From an uncultured Flavobacteriaceae bacterium (GTDB lineage Bacteria > Bacteroidota > Bacteroidia > Flavobacteriales > Flavobacteriaceae), in assembly GCA_937944485.1 (NCBI GenBank), contig CALDYU010000003.1:62001-126000 (forward strand): DNA of 64,000 bases. Direction: 5' to 3'. How positions within the stretch are numbered: position 1 is the stretch's first letter; every line of letters begins with the position of its first letter. Positions 24,140-31,714 of the stretch are shown piece by piece. The position numbers and the translations under genes are program-made. Below the pieces are notes generated by a model. That model worked only from the letters and a program-made list of their open reading frames with translations, was not told the DNA's origin and made no database searches.

Positions 24140-26116
24140 TTAATACGCCAACAAATCTAAAAGCACATCAGCAAATCTATTTTTTGGCAGATAGTCGTCC
24201 TCTAAGTTTTTAGCAAAGGGAATCGGCGTTTCAATACTCGCCACCCGTTTTATAGGTCCGTCTAAGTATTCAAAACAACTTTCCATAACCAAAGCAGAAA
24301 TATCGCTTGCAATTCCACCAAACAAACTGTCTTCTTGAAGAATGATAAGTTTTCCCGTTTTCTTTACGGAGCTATAAACTGCTTCTATATCCATAGGAAC
24401 AAGTGTTCTTAAATCAAGAAGGTCCGCACTTACATCTCCATGCTTCTCTAGCGTCTCTATAGCCCAATGAATCCCTGCGCCATAGGAAACTATAGTGACA
24501 TCATTGCCGGTCTTTAAAAGACTTGCTTTTCCGAAAGGAAGGGTGTAGTAATCCACCGGCACATTTTGATAAACACTTCGATACAAGGCCTTATGCTCAA
24601 AAAACATTACAGGATTAGGGTCATTAACGGCAGTAGCAAGCAAGCCTTTGGCATCAAAAGGAAATGCTGGATAAACAACTTTTAAGCCTGGAGTTTTAGT
24701 GAACCAGGCCTCATTAGTTTGAGAGTGGAAAGGACCTGCGCCAACATCGCCCCCACAAGGCATACGAATAACAACATCTGCTTTTTCTCCCCAACGATAA
24801 TGCGATTTAGCCAAATAATTCACAATCGGATTAAAGCCTGAACTCGCAAAATCAGCAAATTGCATTTCCATTACAGCCTTCATGCCATTAATAGATAAAC
24901 CCATCGCCGCTGAAACAATTGCTGATTCACAAATGGGTGTATTGCGAACACGTTCTTTGCCAAAAGCAGCAACGAAGCCATCGGTTATCTTAAAAACACC
25001 ACCGTAATCGGCAATATCTTGTCCCATAATCACCAAATTATCATGCTGTTCCATAGATTGCTTTAATCCTTCAGAAATAGCATCAACAAGGCGAATGTTT
25101 TTTAAATTATTATTATGATTATATTCCTGATATTTAACATTTTTGTATACGTCTATTAATTCTTTACTTTGATCTAATTGGATAGCTTTCTCTGCAAATG
25201 CTAATTTCAAATGTTCGCTTATTTCAGCTTCAATTTCTACTTTTATCGTTTCGATTTTAGCATCATCTAATACCCCTTCTTTTACTAAAAATGCTTCATA
25301 GTTAGTAATAGGATCTTTTTTAGCCCAAAAATCCATTAGATCCTCAGGCACATATTTGGTACCACTCGCCTCTTCGTGACCCCGCATGCGAAAGGTTTTA
25401 AACTCTACTAATACAGGCGCTGGGTTTTTGCGCATTTTTTCGCAAATAGCATTTATTTTAGTGTACACCTCTAAGATATTGTTACCATCTATAATATGCG
25501 ACTCCATACCATAACCCTTGCCTTTATCTGCCAAATCTTTACAACGGTACTGTTCTTCTGTTGGCGTTGAAAGTCCATACCCGTTATTTTCAATACAAAA
25601 AAGCACTGGCAAATTCCAAACGGCAGCAACATTTAAAGCCTCATGAAAATCACCTTCACTTGTACCTCCCTCTCCTGAAAATACAGCGGTTACATGTTTT
25701 TGTTTTTGCAGTACGTCAGCTAGAGCAATACCATCTGCCACCCCTAATTGAGGCCCCAAATGCGAAATCATTCCTACAATGCGGTACTCCTGCGTACCGA
25801 AATGAAAACTTCGGTCACGGCCATTTGTGAATCCACTAGCTTTTCCTTGCCATTGCGCAAATAACCTTTGTAATGGAATACCCCTAGTCGTAAAAACACC
25901 AAGATTTCGGTGCATGGGAAGTATATATTCTTCAGGCAACAAAGCACTAGTTACACCAACAGAGATCGCCTCTTGCCCAATACCACTAAACCATTTTGAT
26001 ATTTTACCTTGACGCAGCAGAATTAACATTTTCTCTTCTACCATTCTAGGCTTGAGCATTCGCTCATATAGTGCTAAACGCATCCTATCATCAACGGCAG
26101 TACTTTGGTATTGCAT
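24140..26116 (-). CDS. 2-oxoacid dehydrogenase E1, fused alpha and beta subunits
   Basis: A 658 aa thiamine-diphosphate enzyme. The alpha part (about 1-325) holds the ThDP motif GEGGTSEGDFHEALN...ENN. The beta part (about 338-658) begins RLVDAISEGLKQ and contains GQDIADYGGVF and the transketolase C-domain. Such fusions are typical branched-chain or pyruvate-type E1 enzymes of Bacteroidota that decarboxylate 2-oxoacids and pass the acyl group to E2. No E2 or E3 is adjacent. It lies 109 bp upstream of the PKS cluster in the same direction, so it may supply branched acyl-CoA to it, or may simply be a housekeeping neighbour. Confidence 0.88.
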   Translation of the reverse strand: MQYQSTAVDDRMRLALYERMLKPRMVEEKMLILLRQGKISKWFSGIGQEAISVGVTSALLPEEYILPMHRNLGVFTTRGIPLQRLFAQWQGKASGFTNGRDRSFHFGTQEYRIVGMISHLGPQLGVADGIALADVLQKQKHVTAVFSGEGGTSEGDFHEALNVAAVWNLPVLFCIENNGYGLSTPTEEQYRCKDLADKGKGYGMESHIIDGNNILEVYTKINAICEKMRKNPAPVLVEFKTFRMRGHEEASGTKYVPEDLMDFWAKKDPITNYEAFLVKEGVLDDAKIETIKVEIEAEISEHLKLAFAEKAIQLDQSKELIDVYKNVKYQEYNHNNNLKNIRLVDAISEGLKQSMEQHDNLVIMGQDIADYGGVFKITDGFVAAFGKERVRNTPICESAIVSAAMGLSINGMKAVMEMQFADFASSGFNPIVNYLAKSHYRWGEKADVVIRMPCGGDVGAGPFHSQTNEAWFTKTPGLKVVYPAFPFDAKGLLATAVNDPNPVMFFEHKALYRSVYQNVPVDYYTLPFGKASLLKTGNDVTIVSYGAGIHWAIETLEKHGDVSADLLDLRTLVPMDIEAVYSSVKKTGKLIILQEDSLFGGIASDISALVMESCFEYLDGPIKRVASIETPIPFAKNLEDDYLPKNRFADVLLDLLAY

Positions 26117-26213
26117 GTTATATTTTAAATGTTTCTAAGTACAAAAGTGACTAAATTTAACAAAATAACAATGCAAAAACCTTTAGAAGATTTTAGTTTC
26201 CTTGTAATATGTA

Positions 26214-26221
26214 TAACTTTG
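26214..26221 (+). promoter_or_regulatory. -7 box (TAACTTTG) of the dioxygenase/SUI1 operon
   Basis: An exact TAnnTTTG match 25 nt before the ATG at 26247, in the short divergent region between this operon and the E1 gene. Confidence 0.55.
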
Positions 26222-26246
26222 GATTAAACAATTAAGAACTGAGATT

Positions 26247-27197
26247 ATGAGTTTGGTACCGAGCGTAGATTTAAATGATTTTACTTCAGAGAATGAAGAT
26301 CGCAAACAAAAGTTTATCTCTGAAATTGGTAGTGCTTTTGAAGAAATTGGTTTTGTGGCCTTAAGCGGACATTTTTTGTCTGAAGCCTTGGTTACTGATT
26401 TATACACCGAAATCAAAAGCTTTTTTAATTTACCCCAAGCAACTAAAGACGCTTATGAAATTGAAGGCATCGGAGGTCAGCGAGGTTATACTTCCTTTGG
26501 AAAAGAGCACGCAAAAGGAAGAAAAGAAGGGGATTTAAAGGAATTTTGGCATTTCGGACAGTATGTTGAAAACAATCCGAGATTAGCAGCTGAATACCCT
26601 GACAATGTTACAGTTGCAGAGTTACCCAACTTCAATAAAGTGGGCAAAGAGACATACCGCATGTTAGAAAAGACAGCCAAATACGTGCTTAGAGCCTTAG
26701 CCTTACATCTTAAACTTGAAGAAAATTATTTTGATGCATTTATCGCAAATGGCAATTCCATACTCCGTCCTATTCATTACCCTCCAATAACAGCTGAACC
26801 TAAAAACGCCGTACGAGCGGCTGCGCATGGTGATATTAATTTAATCACGCTTTTAATGGGGGCACACGGTAGAGGCCTGCAAGTAAAAAACCTTAAAGGT
26901 AAATGGATCGATGCTATAGCGCGACCAGACCAATTAATGATTAATGTTGGAGATATGCTCTCTCGATTAACCAATAATAAGTTAAAGTCCACCATACATC
27001 AAGTAGTAAATCCGCCGAAAGAACAATGGGGAACATCACGTTACTCCATACCTTTCTTCATGCATCCCATAAGCGAAATGTCGCTAAACTGTTTAGAGGA
27101 ATGTATTGACGAAAATCACCCTAAAGGATTTGAAGACATTACAGCTGGAGAATTTTTACAGGAGCGCTTGGTTGAATTAGGTTTGATTAAAAAATAG
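26247..27197 (+). CDS. 2-oxoglutarate/Fe(II) dioxygenase, isopenicillin N synthase-like
   Basis: A 316 aa DSBH-fold oxygenase. The facial triad is HGD (AAHGDINLITLL, about 193-204) and a distal His in STIHQV (about 249), with the 2-oxoglutarate-binding RYS motif TSRYSIPFF. The N-terminal DIOX_N domain (about 1-130) includes the GQRGYTSFG segment. Substrate unknown. It is followed 4 bp later by a SUI1/eIF1-like gene, so the two are co-transcribed. A protein-hydroxylase role connected to translation is a speculation from this pairing only. Confidence 0.88.
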   Translation: MSLVPSVDLNDFTSENEDRKQKFISEIGSAFEEIGFVALSGHFLSEALVTDLYTEIKSFFNLPQATKDAYEIEGIGGQRGYTSFGKEHAKGRKEGDLKEFWHFGQYVENNPRLAAEYPDNVTVAELPNFNKVGKETYRMLEKTAKYVLRALALHLKLEENYFDAFIANGNSILRPIHYPPITAEPKNAVRAAAHGDINLITLLMGAHGRGLQVKNLKGKWIDAIARPDQLMINVGDMLSRLTNNKLKSTIHQVVNPPKEQWGTSRYSIPFFMHPISEMSLNCLEECIDENHPKGFEDITAGEFLQERLVELGLIKK

Positions 27198-27201
27198 CCC
27201 T

Positions 27202-27528
27202 ATGGATTTACAAGATCAATTGAAGCATCTTTTTCCTGATCATACGCCTAAAGAAGAAGAAAAAATTAAAGTGCAAAAGGATATTTGGATACAAGACGAA
27301 CCCATAATTTGTAAATACGAAAAACGAAAAGGCAAACCGATTACAATTTTAGAGGGTTATAATGGTACGGATGCTGATTTCAAGAAGTTGGCAAAAGAAC
27401 TCAAAACCAAGCTAAGTGTAGGCGGAAGCTTTAAAAATAACAGTATTATCATTCAGGGTGATTACAGAGATAAAATCATGCAAATACTTACTGATAAAGG
27501 TTTTAAGGCAAAGCGTGTGGGAGGTTAG
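27202..27528 (+). CDS. SUI1/eIF1 domain translation factor homologue (YciH-like)
   Basis: A 108 aa protein. The C-terminal SUI1 domain (about 45-108) contains ITILEGYNGTDADFKKLAKELKTK and the SVGGSFKNNSIIIQGDYRDKI core. Bacterial YciH proteins can influence start-codon selection and initiation fidelity. The N-terminal third is charged and probably disordered. It is tightly coupled to the dioxygenase gene upstream. Confidence 0.92.
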   Translation: MDLQDQLKHLFPDHTPKEEEKIKVQKDIWIQDEPIICKYEKRKGKPITILEGYNGTDADFKKLAKELKTKLSVGGSFKNNSIIIQGDYRDKIMQILTDKGFKAKRVGG

Positions 27529-27663
27529 TGTATTGCTTCGCATTTTTTTAGACCAGATATTAATTCGTTTTCGACAATATTTCGAATGATTTTCTGTTAA
27601 TTTTATTTTGTGGTTTTCGATTAAATGTTACATTTATCGGATTAAACCAAAACAAACGCCTAA

Positions 27664-28596
27664 ATGAGTTCCCTACTTCATATTACAAACGGAGATAGTT
27701 TCACGCAAAGGCTGCATTCTTTAAAGATCAAAGGAGATGTAATCACTTGGCGAGAAATGCTTTGCGAGGGTAAAACCCTCACAAATGTTGGTAGTGAATC
27801 TTTTTGGAAAACTCGATTTGAGTTTTTAAACAAAAATTATAAGGTTTCGAAATCATCTTTTATCGAAAAAACTTTAAAAGAGTATCGCACTCTTTGCAAT
27901 CACAAACAACAAGATCAAATTGTACTGTGGTTTGAATATGACTTGTTTTGCCAAATCAACATGTTAGCGGTATTAAGCTGGTTGAAATCGAATCGTAAAT
28001 ACGCGGAAATTTCATTGGTTTGCAGTGGAAAAGAAGACGACTCTGATAAGCTATATGCTTTAAATGAGTTGAGTGATGAACAACTACTGAAACTCTATAA
28101 AAACAAGCAAGTTCTTACGCAAGACGATATTGAATATGCCGATTATATCTGGCAATTGTACTGTAGTGACAACCCTATGCGATTAGAGCATTTAACTGAT
28201 TTTGAAAATTACCAATTTGATTATCTGGGCAATGCTATTCAAACGCACTTACAACGTTTCCCATCACTTAAAAATGGTTTAAATGCCATGGAAAATAGCA
28301 TGCTTCAAATTGCGCTTAACCAAAGACCTTCTTCAAAAAAGGAGTTGTTAAGAAATATTCTGCAAAGCCAAGAAATATTAGGTTTTGGTGATAGTCAATA
28401 CGAGCGAGCTCTTAACCGATTAAAGCCTTTGTTCAAATCTTTTAATCCTGTAAAAATAACAGAAAAAGGAATGGACATTTTAAGGGCTAAAACAAATTAT
28501 TATTCTCGTATTCAAGACAATAATGTATACCTAGGTGGCGCGTTGAAATACAATTTCTTATACAACAGCGATACCAATAGAATTCTAAAATTATAG
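27664..28596 (+). CDS. DUF1835 domain protein
   Basis: A 310 aa cytoplasmic protein starting LHITNGDSFTQRL, the DUF1835 N-terminal pattern, with LWFEYDLFCQINML in the middle (about 99-112) and a C-terminal helical, partly winged-helix-like region. The biochemical function of the family is unknown. One base separates its stop from the next gene, so it is co-transcribed with the nucleoside phosphorylase and the binding protein. Confidence 0.8.
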   Translation: MSSLLHITNGDSFTQRLHSLKIKGDVITWREMLCEGKTLTNVGSESFWKTRFEFLNKNYKVSKSSFIEKTLKEYRTLCNHKQQDQIVLWFEYDLFCQINMLAVLSWLKSNRKYAEISLVCSGKEDDSDKLYALNELSDEQLLKLYKNKQVLTQDDIEYADYIWQLYCSDNPMRLEHLTDFENYQFDYLGNAIQTHLQRFPSLKNGLNAMENSMLQIALNQRPSSKKELLRNILQSQEILGFGDSQYERALNRLKPLFKSFNPVKITEKGMDILRAKTNYYSRIQDNNVYLGGALKYNFLYNSDTNRILKL

Positions 28597-28597
28597 A

Positions 28598-29467
28598 ATG
28601 CAACTAAAGCCATCTGAGCTTATTCTGAATGCTGATGGCAGCATTTACCACCTCAATCTATTACCCGAAGACATCGCGAATACAATAATTACCGTTGGGG
28701 ATCCTGATCGTGTTGCAGATGTGTCGAAACATTTTGATTCGGTTGAATTAAAAAAAGGCAAAAGAGAATTTCTCACCCATACTGGCACATTGAATGGCAA
28801 ACGACTTACCGTGATTTCGACAGGCATCGGAACGGACAATATCGATATTGTACTCAATGAATTAGATGCACTTGTCAATACCGATTTTAATACACGTACA
28901 ATCAAAAAAAAACAAACGAAGTTAGATATAGTGCGTATTGGAACCTCCGGAGCTATTCAAAAAGATATTTTTGTAAATACTTTTATATTAAGTGATTATG
29001 CTATTGGATTTGATGGATTACTTCATTTTTACAATAGCCAAGAAGTACAACATCATGAAATCTCAAATGCCTTTAAGAAACATACCAACTGGTCTTCTGA
29101 CAAATCCTCTCCTTATGTAGTCCAATGTGATAAAAATCTAGCTTCTCAACTCTACTCAAATCGTGTGCAATACGGAATGACCGCTACCAATGTTGGTTTT
29201 TACGGACCCCAAGGACGCCAAATTCGATTGGAGTTACCGGACGCAACATTAAATTCAAAACTAACGAGTTTTCGATCCGAAGATCTTAGAATCACGAATT
29301 TAGAAATGGAAACATCTGCAATTTACGGACTATCAAAACTTTTAGGGCATCGAGCAGTTTCAATGAATTGTATTCTCGCTAACAGAATTACAGGAGTTTT
29401 TTCTCAAAACCCCGCTGAGGCAGTTGATGATTTAATTCGGTATACACTCTTGCGCCTAACAAATTAA
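28598..29467 (+). CDS. Nucleoside phosphorylase (uridine phosphorylase-like)
   Basis: A 289 aa PNP/UDP-family enzyme, with GDPDRVADVSKHF (about 33-45), the phosphate site RIGTSGAIQ (about 111-119) and LEMETSAIYGLSKLLGH (about 232-248), where the Met-Glu binds the ribose. It splits nucleosides with phosphate into base and ribose-1-phosphate. Bacteroidota members are often annotated uridine phosphorylase; base specificity cannot be assigned. It is the middle gene of a three-gene operon. Confidence 0.87.
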   Translation: MQLKPSELILNADGSIYHLNLLPEDIANTIITVGDPDRVADVSKHFDSVELKKGKREFLTHTGTLNGKRLTVISTGIGTDNIDIVLNELDALVNTDFNTRTIKKKQTKLDIVRIGTSGAIQKDIFVNTFILSDYAIGFDGLLHFYNSQEVQHHEISNAFKKHTNWSSDKSSPYVVQCDKNLASQLYSNRVQYGMTATNVGFYGPQGRQIRLELPDATLNSKLTSFRSEDLRITNLEMETSAIYGLSKLLGHRAVSMNCILANRITGVFSQNPAEAVDDLIRYTLLRLTN

Positions 29468-29471
29468 AAGC

Positions 29472-30317
29472 ATGAAGAAAGTAAATATTATTGGGGTTCC
29501 TGAGCATTTTAATCTTCCTTGGCACATGGCTATGGAAGAAAATTTGTTTGAAAACCGTGGTATTGAACTCATATGGACCGATATACCCGAAGGCACTGGC
29601 AGAATGTGTCAAATGTTAGCGGCTAATGAAGCAGACATCGCGATTATTTTGACCGAAGGCATTGTCAAAAGTATTTCGGATGGAGCTCCTGTTAAAATAG
29701 TTCAAGAATTCATTTCAACGCCACTACAATGGGGCATACATGTGGCGGCAAATAGCACTATCAAGAACACCAAAGAACTGGAAGGAAAAATAGCTGCAAT
29801 CAGTAGGTACGGCAGCGGAAGTCATTTAATTTCTTACGTCAATGCACAATACAATGATTGGGATCATAGTGAACTAAAGTTTCAAATAATAAATAATCTT
29901 GATGGTGCTGTTGATGCCTTAACCAATGGAAAGGCGGACTATTTTTTGTGGGAACATTTTACCACCAAGCCAATAGTTGACAAGGGTATTTTTAGAAGAT
30001 TAGGTGATTGCCCCACACCATGGCCATGCTTCGTCATAGCCGTAACAGCTTCTTTTCTCGCCAAAGAGCACAGCACTTTAAATCATATTCTTGAAATTAT
30101 TAATAATTATACCAAGGAATTTAAACAGATTCCGAGTATTGATAGAACATTGGCAAATCGTTATGAGCAACAGCTTGATGATATACAAGAGTGGTTATCC
30201 ATTACAGCATGGAGCCAACAGCAAATTGATAGAAACACAATCGACCTAGTAAGTAAAACACTAAAGGAGTTAGGGCGTATTGAAGAAATAGTGCCTATCG
30301 ATAAGATTATTCACTAA
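29472..30317 (+). CDS. Type 2 periplasmic-binding-protein fold protein without signal peptide
   Basis: A 281 aa two-lobed binding protein resembling the NMT1/THI5 or SsuA group: MAMEENLFENRGIELIWTDI, then NEADIAIILTEGIVKSI, then AISRYGSGSHL. It begins MKKVNIIGVPEHF with no signal sequence or lipobox, so it is probably cytoplasmic, unlike ABC importer receptors. No permease or ATPase gene is nearby. It may bind a nucleobase- or pyrimidine-like ligand given its nucleoside phosphorylase neighbour, which is inference. Confidence 0.72.
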   Translation: MKKVNIIGVPEHFNLPWHMAMEENLFENRGIELIWTDIPEGTGRMCQMLAANEADIAIILTEGIVKSISDGAPVKIVQEFISTPLQWGIHVAANSTIKNTKELEGKIAAISRYGSGSHLISYVNAQYNDWDHSELKFQIINNLDGAVDALTNGKADYFLWEHFTTKPIVDKGIFRRLGDCPTPWPCFVIAVTASFLAKEHSTLNHILEIINNYTKEFKQIPSIDRTLANRYEQQLDDIQEWLSITAWSQQQIDRNTIDLVSKTLKELGRIEEIVPIDKIIH

Positions 30318-30330
30318 AGAGCAAGCTGAA

Positions 30331-30768
30331 TTAATTGATTTTGGTACGCTCGTAATATTTATGGATAAGTTCTTTGAATTTATCTTCAGATAAAGGCTTA
30401 TGAACAAATTCTTTAACACTTTCGTTATTCAGAGCCTTTATTCGATCTACTTCATCTTCACTGGTAGTTAACATCACTACTGTAATTTGATCGCGAATAG
30501 CTTTGTCTATTTGCGCTTCATAGTGATCAAGAAACACCCAACCATCCATTTCCGGCATTTTTATATCCAAAAGCAATAAACAAGGTAGCAAAACAGACGA
30601 CAAGCCCTGACTCAAAGGTTTAAGAAAATTCATTCCCTCTTTACCGTTTAAAACGATATCTACTTCTACATTCAATTTTAATTTACTAATGAATATTTTA
30701 TGAAATAAATTACTTATTTCATCATCATCAATAATCAAAATCGATTTTAAAAACGGAGAAGTTCTCAT
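30331..30768 (-). CDS. Single-domain response regulator (CheY-like)
   Basis: A 145 aa receiver domain with the acidic pair IDDDE (about 13-17), phospho-acceptor Asp in LLLLDIKMPEMDGW (about 68), the switch Thr in VVMLTTS and Lys in FVHKPLS (about 123). There is no output domain and no adjacent histidine kinase, so it must talk to a distant kinase or partner protein. It is convergent with the binding-protein gene at a 13-bp gap. Confidence 0.9.
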   Translation of the reverse strand: MRTSPFLKSILIIDDDEISNLFHKIFISKLKLNVEVDIVLNGKEGMNFLKPLSQGLSSVLLPCLLLLDIKMPEMDGWVFLDHYEAQIDKAIRDQITVVMLTTSEDEVDRIKALNNESVKEFVHKPLSEDKFKELIHKYYERTKIN

Positions 30769-30935
30769 AATAATATTTAGGGGGTGTTATTATTATTCTA
30801 AAAGTAATATTTTTCTTTCGATTTGTGTTACAACAACTGTATTTAACATTTTTGTTTAGCCAAAATAACAAACTAAACCCTTATAGTTAGGAAAATATTA
30901 AACAGAATGCATATTTTGATTGTTTCAGTGGCAGA

Positions 30936-31601
30936 TCACCAATCAATTGGTTTGTTATTTTGATCATGCAATACGGCATTCGTTTTACTGAAATGTTGGT
31001 TGCCAAACCAGCAACCTCTATTTGCACTGAGCGGAGAAGGATGACCGGTAGTGAGAATATGATGCTTATTTTTATCTATAAGTCGCATTTTCTTTTTAGC
31101 AAAACCACCCCATAGTAAAAATACAAGTCCAGTTTTTGAATCAGACAATTTTTGAATTACGGCATCGGTAAATTGTTCCCATCCCTTTTTTTGGTGACTA
31201 CCTGCTTCATTTGATCGTACTGTAAGCGTAGCGTTTATTAGCAATACACCTTGTTTCGCCCAACGCTCTAAATTTCCACTTTTTGGATACGGCCTTTTTA
31301 AATCGCTTTGTATTTCTTTAAAAATGTTCACCAAGGAAGGCGGGTGCTTTATTCCATCATTTACCGAAAAACAGAGTCCGTTAGCCTCATTTGGTCCATG
31401 ATATGGATCTTGACCAATGATCACCACTTTAACCGCATCGTATTCGCAGCAATTAAAAGCAGCAAAAATAGCTTCCTCCTGTGGGTAACAGGTGTGGTTT
31501 TTATATTGACTACTAACAAAAGTACGAAGCGTCTTAAAATAGGGCTTTTCAAGTTCTGGTGATAGCAGTTTTGCCCAGCCTCCATCTAAATTTACATTCA
31601 T
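30936..31601 (-). CDS. ung: Uracil-DNA glycosylase
   Basis: A 221 aa family 1 UDG that removes uracil from DNA to start base-excision repair. Seen are the water-activating loop GQDPYHGPNEANGLCFSV, the uracil-specificity segment LLINATLTVR and the DNA-intercalation loop GHPSPLSA. The ATG at 31601 is chosen because it gives the normal N-terminus MNVNLDGGW; an upstream alternative start at 31664 adds 21 atypical residues. Confidence 0.96.
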   Translation of the reverse strand: MNVNLDGGWAKLLSPELEKPYFKTLRTFVSSQYKNHTCYPQEEAIFAAFNCCEYDAVKVVIIGQDPYHGPNEANGLCFSVNDGIKHPPSLVNIFKEIQSDLKRPYPKSGNLERWAKQGVLLINATLTVRSNEAGSHQKKGWEQFTDAVIQKLSDSKTGLVFLLWGGFAKKKMRLIDKNKHHILTTGHPSPLSANRGCWFGNQHFSKTNAVLHDQNNKPIDW

Positions 31602-31714
31602 CTGTTTATTTTTAACAGTCCAAATTACTAGTAAAACTGGCGCTAAACAACAGTCACGAAACAATAGTTTATTCTATCACTGCTAATAGTTACCTTTACA
31701 GCCTTATATTACAA

